A stretch of 64,000 nucleotides of DNA from Agriotes lineatus (lineage: Eukaryota > Arthropoda > Insecta > Coleoptera > Elateridae). The notes beneath the pieces were generated by a model. The model did not search any database and was not told the origin of the DNA. It saw only the letters and a list, made by a program, of their open reading frames with translations. Below are positions 19,786-30,649 of this stretch, in pieces. Location of the stretch: contig CALNHX010002828.1 of NCBI GenBank assembly GCA_940337035.1, positions 62,001-126,000 on the forward strand, read 5' to 3'. Numbering within the stretch: the first letter of the stretch is position 1; the number at the start of each line of letters is the position of its first letter. The position numbers and the translations under genes were made by a program.

Positions 19786-20229
19786 ATGATTGGTGTACTA
19801 ACCAACGTATCGAAGGAAATAGGACTTAAAATAAACATAACAAAAACAAAAACTATGACCAATACCGAAAACGACATTAATATTACATTGAATCAGAACA
19901 GCATAGAGCTTGTAGACAGTTACATATATCTGGGACAAAAAATAACAACATCAAAAAATAATATAAATGAGAAAGTAACCAGAAGAATTAAATTAGCCTG
20001 GTGTGCATTTGGAAAACTCAGTAACATCTTTAAATCCGATATCCCTAACAACTTAAAATGTAAAGTGCACAATCAATGCGTTTTGCCAGTCTTTACATAT
20101 GGAACAGAAACCTGGAGTTACACAAAAAACAACATAAGAAAAATGGTAAGAGCCCAGAGAGCGTATGAGAGAGTTATTTTAAACATTAAACTATCTGACC
20201 GTGTAAGAAATCCGGACATAAGACATTAG
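19786..20229 (+). pseudogene. LINE ORF2 C-terminal region
   Basis: 147 residues after the FADD box: IGLKINITKTKTM, SYIYLGQKITTS, RRIKLAWCAFGKL and YGTETWSYTKNN are conserved post-palm words of this LINE group. A stop after RNPDIRH (20227) precedes further homologous sequence (RWTKRVIDWRPRE, GRPNTRWRDD) reaching about 20500. Confidence 0.85.
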
Positions 20230-20515
20230 ACAAAAGTTATCGATGTAACACAGAAAACGGCACAACTGAAATGGTCCTGGGCTGAACATATTGCTAGAAT
20301 AAAAGATGACAGGTGGACAAAACGCGTAATAGATTGGCGCCCAAGGGAAACTAAACGCAGTGTGGGAAGACCAAATACACGATGGAGAGACGATGTTGTA
20401 AAAATAGCAGGTATGAGATGGCAACAAAGCGCACAAGACAAACATAAGTGGAACAACAAGGGGAAGGCCTACATCCAGCAGTGGATGAACAAAGGCTTAT
20501 CGTGATCGTGATCGT

Positions 20516-21320
20516 GATAGACGTCTTTTGGCTTGCCTAGCTTCCAGTGCTGTCCTTATAAATTTTGTAAACATTTCCAATGTAGTGGTTATCTAAATTA
20601 TTCTACAAATGTGTCACTGTTAACATTTCAAATTTCCTAAATTTTATATCTATTTTCTTAGGATGATCAACAATGGTCAGCTTTTATATTATTAGGATTT
20701 CATATTTCAATATTTTAAAATTGATAACAAGAGGTTAAAATTGGGTAAATATACAAGTTTAGTGTTTACAATCAAATTTAAGTTAGCATGATTGGACGGT
20801 AAAATCTAAAATTTCAGTTAAATGATAGCTTTGCCTTCCCATAAACTACAAATAAAAAAAATTTACACTAAAATAAGTTTATCTTTTAAACTGAATCCTG
20901 ACAAATTGAACATCCACTACATATTGTTAAATAGATTCACATTTGTAATAATCATAAAAACTTAACCAGATAAAATGACGTAATAAAATTCTAAATAATT
21001 AGAGGGTTCCCCTTAGAAACTGAAATATATTCCCATTTTTGATTTATTTATGAGCATTAATGAATTAACATACAGTAAGCACGTGAATGTTTACATTGAT
21101 AAAATTCATAATCAATGAATTAACAGTTTGTGGTATGTATAGAAGTGATAACGTAAAGTACTAATAAGTAGGCCTACTTCAATTATAATTTTTTATATAT
21201 GTTTTTATATTATAAATGCATAATTTTTATATATTTCATATTTTGGATTAATAAGCTTTGCGAGATTTTTGATAATTTCTCCGATTTTCTTTCAAACGGA
21301 ACAGAATTTAAATGTACGAT
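20516..21320. other. AT-rich spacer
   Basis: No gene or recognised repeat apart from the LINE tail at its left edge. Confidence 0.4.
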
Positions 21321-21323
21321 ATG

Positions 21324-21669
21324 TTTTTCGGACTTTTTCCACTGTCTAGGGTGTAAATCACACAACGTTTCGGGAGTCTTCAGAAAAAAAAGTGGAAAAA
21401 GTCCGAAAAACCTATCATAAGAGACCACTGCCAAAAAATGACATTCAGAGAACAATTTAAATGTACACAAAGAATCATTGAAAATGAACAGGGCTATGCA
21501 ACAAACATTACAGTAGTTGATATACGTTTTCTGAATTTCTCTTGTCACTAAAGCAGAATCGTGTTGTCCTAACTCTCTCCTCATCGTAATAATAAAATAA
21601 CGTTGCACGCAGTTGCAAAACGTCGGTTAAGTCAGTTTGACATGCATAACCCTGTTCATTTTCAATGAT
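21324..21669. repeat. Two short palindromes
   Basis: TTTTTCGGACTTTTTCCACT at about 21324 pairs with its complement at 21391-21411. Then CATTGAAAATGAACAGGG (about 21474) pairs with CCCTGTTCATTTTCAATG (about 21650). Both lie just inside the right arm of the 73-bp inverted repeat. No coding signal. Confidence 0.75.
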
Positions 21670-21711
21670 CGTAGGTGTAAGTGTACACTTATACCTACAT
21701 TATCTTTTTTG

Positions 21712-21784
21712 GAATTCGGCGCCATCACTAAACTCCACCTCCTTTTCATAATTGGTCGGCACGGTATAATTATTAACGGCTGCT
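21712..21784 (-). repeat. Right arm of the 73-bp inverted repeat
   Basis: Inverse copy of 17546-17618. It abuts the shared promoter sequence of zinc-finger gene 1 (GTATACTACTGTAGT at 21794). Confidence 0.8.
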
Positions 21785-21824
21785 CGACACATGGTATACT
21801 ACTGTAGTTTGTTTGTATTCAATT

Positions 21825-22376
21825 CAGTGTTGCCAGACGTACGATAATTATCGTTTTTGTACGATACTTTTACCAGTTCAACGATGTACGATAGCACATA
21901 TACGATAATGGCAAAATGTACGATAATTTGGCTATTATTGAAAATTTTCAGAAATTTGGCAGATAAGTACTAATATTGACCGTATCTTCAATATGACAGT
22001 TACGTGTAGATATTTTTAATGAAACGATATTAACCACAAGGTGCTGAAATTTAATTCGGTGCTGTTATTATTTATGATAACAAACTGATCACATACATCA
22101 CCGACTTTCCACATGTCCACTTTCGACTAGCATATTTTACAAAAAATGCATTCCGCAGGCATTCTTGATTCGCGGTTTAATTATTAGCATTTATAGTCGA
22201 TTTACAATCGTTTCTTCTACCACACAGACCACGTAAAATCGGATTTATTTCATTCTTGTAGCTATATTTTGCTATGTACCATCCAAAATATTGTAATAGG
22301 ATAAAATGTACGATAATGTACGATAATTTTTACTACTGGCATACGATAATAATGTTTATTCGATCTGGCAACACTG
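21825..22376. mobile_element. hAT-like MITE with GTACGATAAT words in the gene 1 promoter
   Basis: Perfect 13-bp terminal repeats CAGTGTTGCCAGA and TCTGGCAACACTG, and an exact 8-bp duplication ATTCAATT at 21817-21824 and 22377-22384: hAT hallmarks. Subterminal DNA on both sides repeats GTACGATAAT and variants (at least seven). No ORF. The paralogous promoter at 53.9 kb has an unfilled site (TTGTATTCCATTTGACC), so the insertion followed gene duplication. Confidence 0.92.
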
Positions 22377-22384
22377 ATTCAATT

Positions 22385-22621
22385 TGACCTAACCGTTTGT
22401 GCCAGACGGTAACGGCGGTTGCGGAAGTTTGCGTTGTCCATTCTCTGAACGCGTTACTTCTTCGAATTTCATGTTATTTCCTGTAAGTAAGAATATTATA
22501 CTCAGAATAGAAAGCTTGTTAATATATTTTTAAATAAACATCACCTCGTTTATCTAACTGAATTTTGTTTTGCACTTGATTTGCAGATATTGCATTTATT
22601 ACATCTGAATTCTTTATAATC
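22385..22621 (+). promoter_or_regulatory. Gene 1 promoter-proximal region, non-coding exon 1 and leader intron
   Basis: Sequence shared with 37710-37963 and 53935-54191. The exon ends at 22482 before GTAAGTAAG; the intron ends at 22586 (TTGCAG); exon 2 begins ATATTGCATTTATTACATC. A CATTCTCTGAAC block and the donor are strongly conserved between the three copies, which supports a real leader. The transcription start is not seen directly. Confidence 0.7.
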
Positions 22622-23038
22622 ATGGATGTAGAACATGAATTAGTTGAATGTAATTTGCCTAATGCAATAACCAGCATATTACATGAACCACTGACAACAA
22701 ATGAAAGTAAAGAAATCGCAAAGTTGCATGCTCGACAAGAGATCATTGAAGATACTATCAATAACACGGCTTGGCACGAATTAGATATTAAACAGGAGGA
22801 AGTTGAGGTAAAGGATGAACTACTTAAGTCGTGTGCAGCAAGTGGAAGTCACTTAGAACAGTTACTTTGCAAGGTTTGTGAATATGAAGCAGAAGACGAG
22901 GGTAATTTCTTGGAACATATTAAAGCTCATACATTTTACACATCTTCCATTTGTGAAAATAAAAGTGCAGGAAAATGTAAGTTAGTTAATCATTTGAAGA
23001 CCAATAGAAGTGAAAAACCTTATTTGTTTTCTAGGTGA
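22622..23038 (+). pseudogene. Zinc-finger gene 1, N-terminal part
   Basis: Starts MDVEHELVECNLPNAITS. It contains two SUMO-type motifs, IKQE and VKDE, in the acidic stretch LDIKQEEVEVKDELL, then a C2H2-like unit LLCKVCEYEA...HIKAH and a degenerate one lacking its first Cys. It then ends in a stop. Gene 2 continues in frame into the finger array at this point; gene 1 has one extra base near 23025-23035 (TTTGTTTTCTAGG against TTCCTTTCTAGG), shifting the frame. Without correction the product would be 138 residues with no proper finger array. Confidence 0.8.
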
Positions 23039-25060
23039 TTTAATGAGCTGTTCGAAGACGAACACTGGAAAAAAACATTACTTATGTTCAATTTGCAAAT
23101 ATAAAACAGCACAAAAAAGTGATTTAGATAAACATATGAAGATGCATACAGGAGAAAAAGCTTATTCATGTTCCATTTGTGAATACAAAGCGGCAGAGGA
23201 GAGTAACTTGGTTAAACATCTAAAGACGCATGCAGGAGTAAAACCCTATAAATGTTCTATTTGCGAATATAAAGCAGCACAAAAAAGTAGTTTAGTTAAA
23301 CATATGAAGAGGCATACAGGAGAGAAACCTTATTCATGTTCTATCTGCGAATATAGAGCAACACAAAAACATACTTTAGTGAGCCATATGAGAACGCATA
23401 CAGGAGAAAAACCTTATTCCTGTTCTGTTTGCAAATATAAAGCAACTAGGAAAGATTATTTAGTGATCCATATGAAGATTCATACCGGAGTAAAACCTTA
23501 CTTATGTTCTATTTGCGAATATAAAGCAACACTGAAAGATCATTTGGTTTCACATATGAGCACGCATACAGGAGAGAAACTCTATTCATGTTATATTTGT
23601 GAATATAAAACGGTACAAAAAAGTATTTTGGTTAAACATATGGCGACGCATACAAGAGAGAAACCTTATTCATGTTCTATTTGCGAATATAAAGCAGCTC
23701 AAAAAAGTAATTTAGTTTTACATATGAACACACACACAGGAGAAAAACCTTATTGTTGTTTTGTGTGTGAATATAGAGCAGCACGAAAACATGATTTAGT
23801 AAGACATATGAACACACACACAGGAGAAAAACGTTATTCCTGTTCCATTTGCGAATTTAAAGCAGCAGAAAAGGGTAACTTAGTTAAACATATAAGGACG
23901 CATACAGGAGAAAAACCTTATTCCTGTTCCATTTGCGAATATAAAGCAGCAGAAAAACGAAATTTAATTCAACATATGAAGCTACATACAGGAGAAAAAC
24001 CTTACTCATGTTCTATTTGCGAATATAAAGCAACACAAAAAAATGGTTTAGTTAAACATATGGAGAAGCATACAGGAGAGAAACCTTATGGATGTTCTAT
24101 ATGCGACTATAAAGTAACACGAAAAGCTGATTTAGTTAAACATGTTAAGACACATCTAGGAGAAAAATCTTATTCCTGTTTTGTTTGCAAATATAAAGCA
24201 GTACAAAAAGGTGATTTAGTTAGACATATAAAGACGCATACAGGAGAGAAACCTTACCCTTGTTCTATCTGCGAATATAGAGCAACACAAAAACATACTT
24301 TAGTAAGCCATATGAGAACGCATACAGGAGAAAAACCTTATTCCTGTTCTGTTTGCAAATATAAAGCAACTAGGAAAGATTATTTAGTGATCCATATGAA
24401 GATTCATACCGGAGTAAAACCTTACTTATGTTCTATTTGCGAATATAAAGCAGCACGGAAAGATCATTTGGTTTCACATATGAGCACGCATACATGAGAG
24501 AAACACTATTCATGTTATATTTGTGAATATAAAATGGTACAAAAAAGTATTTTGGTTAAACATATGGCGACGCATACAGGAGAGAAACCTTATTCATGTT
24601 CTATTTGCGAATATAAAGCAGCTCAAAAAAGTAATTTAGTTTTACATATGAACACATACACAGGAGAAAAACCTTATTCCTGTTCCATTTGCGAATTTAA
24701 AGCAGCAGAAAAGGGTAACTTAGTTAAACATATAAGGACGCATACAGGAGAAAAACCTTATTCCTGTTCCATTTGCGAATATAAAGCAGCAGAAAACCGA
24801 AATTTAATTCAACATATGAAACTACATACAGGAGAAAAACCTTACTCATGTTCTATTTGCGAATACAAAGCAACACAAAAAATTGGTTTAGTTAAACATA
24901 TGGAGAAGCATACAGGAGAGAGACCTTATGGATGTTCTATATGCGAATATAAAGTAACACGAAAAGCTGATTTAGTTAAACATGTTAAGACACATCTAGG
25001 AGAAAAATCTTATTCCTGTTTTGTTTGCAAATATAAAGCAGTACAAAATAGTAGTTTGTT
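23010..25060 (+). pseudogene. Zinc-finger gene 1, main C2H2 array
   Basis: Seventeen fingers of the form YSCSICEYKAxxKxxLVxHMKTH with TGEKP linkers up to 24497, then a nonsense codon (ACATGA where the copy at 23567 has ACAGGA), then about seven more in the same frame until an insertion near 25062. Most fingers keep the CX2CX12HX3H ligands; one at about 24655 has Tyr for the last His. Fingers 4-14 are duplicated as 15-24 with a 924-bp offset (eleven 84-bp fingers), less one finger lost from the second copy. Such proteins bind DNA in the nucleus; no target can be inferred. The frameshift, stop and insertion suggest a pseudogene, though a shortened protein cannot be excluded. Confidence 0.85.
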
Positions 25061-25061
25061 T

Positions 25062-25829
25062 ACCAAGGCACTGAAGTATAACTTTATCACGAATGTGGAT
25101 TTAGTTGCCGAGGCCCGTAGGGCCAAGGCAAATAAACCACATGAGGGATAAAAAGGAACTTCAGTGCCGAGGTGTACACTATGTTATATTTGAAATCGAG
25201 AAATCGTGAAATGACAACATTTACCCAACTTTTGTAGGTTATGTTCGGTCGATTGACGTTTATCTGTCGCCTCGCCACCTACAAAAAAGTCGTAAAACAA
25301 TGGATTACTTCACTGCCGATTTCTCGTATTTTAATGACTATTCAACTCACTTGTCATCTATCAAAAACTGACCAATAAAAATACAAGATTTGACGTCTTT
25401 GAGCCAATAAAAATGAACTATATTGACAATTTTCACTAGTGAAAATAATCGACAATTTTCACTAGTGGTATAGTGAATATTTTAAGCAAATTTGATTTTT
25501 ATTAGAAAAAGGCAGTATTAGTGTTCTGTTACTATAGAAATTGCGTAGTTTCGTGCTAGATTTACTGAAAACTAATTTGAAAAAGTAGTTTAGTTCATTG
25601 AATAGTCCCTCGAATGCCATTCTTAGTCAAAGTTATTTCGAATATTTTTGCGGTGGTATCACTACTCATGTCCATTGCGCTTAGGATTAGAACTCGTGCT
25701 AGCGCACTCGTCCAAATCGAACCTAAGCGCAATGGACATTCGTGATACCACAGCAAAAATATTCGAAATAACTTTGACTACTCATGGTATTATAAGTGAC
25801 GATTTCGGCGTACTTCACTGCCGATTTCA
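25062..25829. mobile_element. Insertion in gene 1 with repeated ACTTCASTGCCGA words
   Basis: It interrupts a finger of gene 1: finger sequence stops near 25060 and resumes at 25834 (AAAGGTGATTTAG). Near the left end is GGCACTGAAGTATAAC and near the right end TACTTCACTGCCGATTTC, its inverted relative. Related words recur at about 25153 and 25293. Inside is a 25627-25783 hairpin. Exact ends and TSD are unclear. No ORF of note. Confidence 0.6.
25627..25783. repeat. Near-perfect hairpin inside the insertion
   Basis: AGTCAAAGTTATTTCGAATA on the left pairs with its exact complement on the right; the arms are about 63 bp with three or four differences and include CCATTGCGCTTAGG. The loop is about 30 bp. 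The shared flanks CCAT...ATGG extend the pairing. Confidence 0.85.
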
Positions 25830-25833
25830 AATA

Positions 25834-26375
25834 AAGGTGATTTAGTTAGACATATAAAGACGCATACAGGAGAAAAACCTTATTCATGTTCCCTTTGCGA
25901 GTATAAAGCAGTACAAAAAGGTGATTTAGTTAGACATATAAAGACGCATACAGGAGAGAAACCTTACCCTTCTTCTATTTGCGAATATAAAGCAGCACAG
26001 AAAGATACTTTATTTCAACATATGAAAAGGCATACAGGAGATAAACCTCATGCATGTTCTATTTGCAAATATAATGCAGCAGAAAAAGGTGCTTTAATTA
26101 AACATATGAAGCTGCATACAAGAGAAAAACCTTACTCTTGTTCTATTTGCGAATATAAATCAGCAGAGAAAAATAAATTAGTTAGACATATGAGGAAGCA
26201 CACAGGAGAAAAACCTTATTTATGTTCTATTTGCGAATATAAAGCAGTACAAAAAGGTAATTTAGTTAGACATATGAAAACGCATACAGGAGAAAAACCC
26301 TAAGCATCTTGTATTTGCGAATATAAAGCAGCAAAAAAATCCACTTTAGCTAATCATGTAGAGGTACATAACTAA
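25834..26375 (+). pseudogene. Zinc-finger gene 1, distal fingers
   Basis: About six further fingers, one with Ser in place of the first Cys (YPSSICEY), ending TGEKP then TAA at 26301. In the same frame after the stop another finger-like unit (SCICEYKAAKKSTLANHV) runs to a second TAA at 26373. Gene 2 has the same TAA followed by the same unit, so the stop predates the duplication of genes 1 and 2. Confidence 0.8.
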
Positions 26376-27960
26376 AGAAAAATCGTAGTATAAGAAACTC
26401 CTTGATAGTGTCATTTATTAAAAAGCTTCTCTTGAATTGCAGTTCATACTGCTGGCTGTTTTAAGGTTATTCAAAAACAGTATTTAGATAGCTTTCGAAG
26501 ATGATGGCAGTATGAATAATTTTATTTGTGTTCTGTTAGTAAATATAAAACGACATGGAAATTTGGTGAAACCTATGAGAACAAATACAGGGGACACAAT
26601 ATGAGGAAATATACAAGAGCAAAATCCGATTCCTCTGTTGCTTGTGAATTTAAAGCAAGACGAACATATAATCTGGTCAGGTATATGGATAAGAAAATAT
26701 CTTGAGTACAATCGTATGTAGAAAAATAAGTAGACGAAAAAGGGCTATTTATGTTGAATTTACAAGTATTGGATTTTGTAAAATTTATCAGAAATTAAAG
26801 AAACTGAAATTAAGTTAAACAAAAAAATTTACTTTGGAAAGATATTAATTATGAAATAATATTAAGATTAATCAATGTAGTGTGAAAATGGAACCATGAT
26901 GTTTTAAAGCCGGTCTCAAGACACATCACAAATATTCACAAATAAGGACATTCACGACTAGTGTAGGACTGATTACCGATTTTATTGTACTCATACTTGT
27001 GAACACTCAGTATGTTCGTACTAGCTATTGCAAAATTGATGTGAGTAAACAGTAAAGCAGCTCGTAGTTTTCCTTTAGTCCAATAATGTGACTAGTGATT
27101 GTACAGTCATACTTAAATATGGTGGTACAAGTATACATAAGCTGTGTGGAAATTTAGAATTCAGGATTAAATATGCTTGTCTATAATTTATTATACTTGG
27201 GGTATTATTGATGTGTTGGAAACCGGCTTTAACAGCAAAACCATTGTATCTTACTTGTAGCTTATGAAACAAGCAAGCTGCCTGATTTTTTAACATGTAG
27301 TAATTAATATAAAATCAACATCCTTTTAATTGTAAATTAACTGTATTCTATATATTAGACAATAAAATTTTAACCTTTGGTGGAACTTTTTAGTACGGTA
27401 ATGCATATTTACAAGTTAGATAAAAAAAGTGTTTACGCCTCCTCATTATGAAGGCACTGGTCCAGCCCCCCTGGCAGGGGCGGCAGTGTTCTGTTTGCTA
27501 CAATGCAGATCACACGCTCTGTATTAGCATATTACAAGAGTTGTAAATTTTGTTTTCTGTTATAACTAACCTGCATTAAATATATCTAAGCCTATTTCCC
27601 CTGCCATTAAGCTACTCCATTGCAGATTCACCATTATTTTTGACCTACAGCAAGCTATCACGGATTATACATTTCTGTTTATCCAAAGTTGTATAATTTC
27701 TATTTGATTTTGCATTAGCATCATACCGTTGCGTAACATTTATGCTAAATGAATTAACTGCTAATTTCATATAAGATTTGATACAGTGGATCGTTATAAC
27801 AAGTCAACTACTTAATAACAACATATATCTCAGCTTGTTTAATTTCAAGTTTTGAAATGTGTTTCCTTTACATTTCTCAAAAGATGTAACAAATACATTT
27901 TTTAAACTATCTTATTCTATATAAGATCATAATTGAATTCTTTGTAATGTAAAAATGATC
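26376..27960 (+). repeat. 3' flank of gene 1, duplicated downstream of gene 2
   Basis: Non-coding, but clearly homologous to 39372-41075 (shared words TTCATACTGCTGGCTG, GATAGCTTTC, AGCAAGCTATCACGGATT, TAACAAATACATTTTTTAAA). It shows that genes 1 and 2 arose by segmental duplication, not by reverse transcription. Several weak AATAAA-like signals; none can be chosen. Confidence 0.8.
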
Positions 27961-27991
27961 TATTGTGCTATTAGTTATTTAACCAACAAGT

Positions 27992-28092
27992 GTGTTAATG
28001 AAGGCGATTAATAATTGAAACTGTTTAAAGCACGAACGAGCGATAGCGAGTGAGTGCCTTTAATAGTTGAGATTATTAATCGCCCATTAACA
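27992..28092. repeat. Imperfect hairpin with a CGAGCGATAGCGAG centre
   Basis: GTTAATGAAGGCGATTAATA on the left pairs with TATTAATCGCCCATTAAC-like sequence on the right. The centre reads AGCACGAACGAGCGATAGCG. It is located next to the truncated BEL/Pao element. Confidence 0.7.
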
Positions 28093-28234
28093 AACGAGTT
28101 GATTACAAAATGCTTTCGTTGACCGCAAAATCTTTTTTTGTGGCGAAAAATTTGATTAATACAACTAACCTCCATGCAAAATATCATCAAAACGTCAAAA
28201 TCACAAAAACAGTTAATTAATGAAAAAGAGTGTA

Positions 28235-29305
28235 TTAATCAAAAACAGTGTAGGTACTTAAGCCAGAAACAGTAACGTTGACTTCGCGAGTTGGAAGCTT
28301 CAACCTTTTACACAAATCTGAACGTATGAAGTTCGATTGGGAACCGGAATCCAGCAAGATTCGCACAACATGAGGCGTACCATCATCAGCGATGAGTTTA
28401 GCGGTAGCCGTAGGTAAGAGTACCTGCAAAGCATTCGAACAGAATGCCGAAATCGATTGATTTAGTTCAACAGGGGTTTCTGCTGACACCGCAGATCCTG
28501 GTTGACTAGAAGAAGCATTTTGAGATTTGTCCTCATGAAGAAGGGTGTTGTGCCTTGATTTGCACTTTCTACACGTATATTTGGAGCTACAGGGGCTCGA
28601 AAGGTGACCCTGAGTTAGGCAATTAAAGCATACACGGAGCTCTTTTGCCTTTGAATTTCTGTCAAGATAAGACAGCTTGACAAACTTATCGCATTTGTAC
28701 AAGGGATGAGATCCTTTACAAAATGGACACGAATGGGTACCTGACACAAATGATTTCGAATGTACCTTGGAAGACTTTTCGGGTACAAGCTTAATATTTT
28801 TTACTTCCAGAGTTTCTAGAAGATTTGCTGTGTTTTGTAGAAATTCCTTGAACTCGTCAAGATTAGGCAGGTCAGAACTTGACCGGTTTCTAAGGACCTC
28901 CCATTCACGGAATGTAGTGGTGTCCAGTTTTTTAGAAACGACATAAATGATAACAACATCAAGAAGCTCGCTTTCGGTAGCTAATGATTTGATTGCTGTA
29001 AAATGTTTGAATAACAGATCGCTAATCGTACGTAATTTAGTTGCAGATTTCTTACTGCACGATTCAGGGTCGAAAATAGCATTGAGGTGGTTATAAATCA
29101 GAATTTTTGGATCATTGTAACGATTACACAATGCATCCCAAGCTATAATATAATTACTCGCAGTAAACTCTAAACTTTTTATAATTTGGCTTGCATCACC
29201 CTGTAAACTAGCCTTTAAGTAATGCAGCTTTTGAATATTAGTTAACGTTTGATTCTCATGAATTAAACTAATAAAAATCTCACGAAATTCCAACCACTCT
29301 GACAC
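28235..29305 (-). CDS. BEL/Pao gag and protease region, truncated
   Basis: 356 residues. Words WLEFREIFISLIHENQTL, KLHYLKASLQGDA and WDALCNRYNDP mark the BEL/Pao gag; then zinc knuckles (CPFCKGSHPLYKCDKF, CFNCLTQGHLSSPC and CRKCKSRHNTLLH); then the A17-type protease start with LLDSGSQSNFI. The frame stops a few residues after VSGLSTY, so reverse transcriptase, RNase H and integrase are absent. The open frame is intact over its length. Confidence 0.9.
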   Translation of the reverse strand: MSEWLEFREIFISLIHENQTLTNIQKLHYLKASLQGDASQIIKSLEFTASNYIIAWDALCNRYNDPKILIYNHLNAIFDPESCSKKSATKLRTISDLLFKHFTAIKSLATESELLDVVIIYVVSKKLDTTTFREWEVLRNRSSSDLPNLDEFKEFLQNTANLLETLEVKNIKLVPEKSSKVHSKSFVSGTHSCPFCKGSHPLYKCDKFVKLSYLDRNSKAKELRVCFNCLTQGHLSSPCSSKYTCRKCKSRHNTLLHEDKSQNASSSQPGSAVSAETPVELNQSISAFCSNALQVLLPTATAKLIADDGTPHVVRILLDSGSQSNFIRSDLCKRLKLPTREVNVTVSGLSTYTVFD

Positions 29306-29470
29306 GTTCCCTGAATATTTGCAATGCTAGCTGCAGCTTGAATGCCCTGATCTCACGCTACCGTTAGGAGATCCAGAACGATCTGGTGCAACATCAGACT
29401 GTTTGTTGTATTCATTAATCAAATATTTAGCTTGTGAGATTGCAAAATAATAAGAGTCTTCAAATTCTAC

Positions 29471-29704
29471 TTAATGCTGCATTTCAGGTTCTGCATCCTT
29501 ACTGTTTTCTAAAATTTGTTCATGAACCGCATAATACCCCGATAACGCGGTGGCTATAGCATCCAATCTTTCTTGCAATTGAATAATTTGAGTGCTAGAT
29601 AAGAATTGATCTTCATCGTGAATTGTTTGCAAAGATTGCACGTAATTTGCGAAACGCGTAACCTTGCCTGTGATAGAGCCACGTGCTCTTACAAGCGGAT
29701 CCAT
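29471..29704 (-). CDS. BEL/Pao gag N-terminus
   Basis: 77 residues, MDPLVRARGSITGKVTRFAN onwards with LQERLDAIATALSGYY, matching the usual start of BEL/Pao gag. It is separated from the main gag ORF by a frame break and stop in the 29306-29470 interval. The ATG lies some 50 bp after a region likely to be leader. Confidence 0.75.
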   Translation of the reverse strand: MDPLVRARGSITGKVTRFANYVQSLQTIHDEDQFLSSTQIIQLQERLDAIATALSGYYAVHEQILENSKDAEPEMQH

Positions 29705-29749
29705 AATTGTTGAAATTAAAACAATTTAACAGACCGAACCAACTTTCGT

Positions 29750-30480
29750 ACGCCCCTGGCGCAGAATTTTGTTTACAACGCAAGACAGCGCTGCCACGAC
29801 GCGAAATTAACTTGGCGCTACGACGCAAAGAACGGCACTGGTACAACGCGAGATTAACTTGTGAATAATTCGACTGCAATATGAAACATGCAGGGGATAT
29901 TGTACTCACGCACAAACGAAATAGCTTGGCATTTCACGCAATTAAATGTTTATATGACTCATAAACCATTTGTTTACGCAATAATACGCAGCTGAAATTA
30001 TGCACATGCGACACAGATGATAGAAAACCAAATTCATGCATAGGAAATCTCACAAAGGGAAATTAGGCTTACATTGATATTGGTGTGTGCCGCCTTTCTC
30101 GTTATTGCGGTTTGAACTGCCGTCTCGCCGGCAGCTGGCCTGCCCACCTGCACGCACTTGGCGCGGAACTCGGCGTTTGGCTTTCTCGCTTCCACGTTGA
30201 TAGCACCGTATGCTGTCTTTCTTCCTCTCGTTAGGGACGAATGTACGATTGAAACTTGCCTTGTACTTGCCTTGCTGGCGAATTTGGGCTGCTTTTCCGG
30301 GCCGATGGACCATGCGGCTCGAAGGAACAATGTTGGTGAGCCTCCCAGTTTTCCGTTATGTTTGGAAAATTCCTGGTTGCAAGCTCTGGACTGTATTGAT
30401 TTATTCTTCACTAAATTATACACTCGTTGAAAGCAAAGTAGGTAATTTATTCGCAATAAATTAGTACACAAACATTAAAC
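29750..30480 (-). other. Probable BEL/Pao leader and 5' LTR region
   Basis: About 730 bp of relatively GC-rich DNA upstream of the BEL gag. With only one copy in the window the LTR cannot be bounded; a possible 5' end on the minus strand is TGTTTAATGTTTG (about 30478). ORFs on both strands here are not supported as genes. Confidence 0.4.
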
Positions 30481-30649
30481 ATTTCAACAAAGAGTTAGCG
30501 TTTCTCGGAGTGGACCGGCCCGCGTGCAGTCAGTTTGACAGACCGAGCGTAAGTGAAGGGTAGTCGCGCTCCAAGGAGTGCTGAAATGCGCATAGTACAA
30601 CGCACAACTACAGGCAAAGCGGCAAAATTTATGAAACACTTAACAATCA

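Larger units (their letters stand above)
18040..20515 (+). mobile_element. RTE-like LINE, 5'-truncated, decayed
   Basis: Plus-strand element: endonuclease tail (18080-18410), linker, reverse transcriptase (18829-about 19780), C-terminal part (19786-about 20500), and a 3' end made of the microsatellite (GTGATC)n. The C-terminal words GRPNTRWRDD and AYIQQW followed by a short simple repeat are typical of RTE-type LINEs. It is broken by several frame changes (about 18250, 18700, 19580 and 19720). Confidence 0.85.

Noticed and set aside
23100..26300. Regular 84-bp direct repeats looking like a CRISPR-like or satellite array
   Set aside because: The period is that of C2H2 fingers (28 codons) in one open frame with conserved Cys and His; spacers are not unique.
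26301..26375. Stop-codon readthrough into a further finger in genes 1 and 2
   Set aside because: The downstream unit has lost its first Cys in both genes, so it is decaying 3' UTR.
30034..30471. Overlapping ORFs on both strands in a GC-rich region
   Set aside because: Likely LTR or leader DNA of the BEL/Pao element; no domain and mutually overlapping frames.
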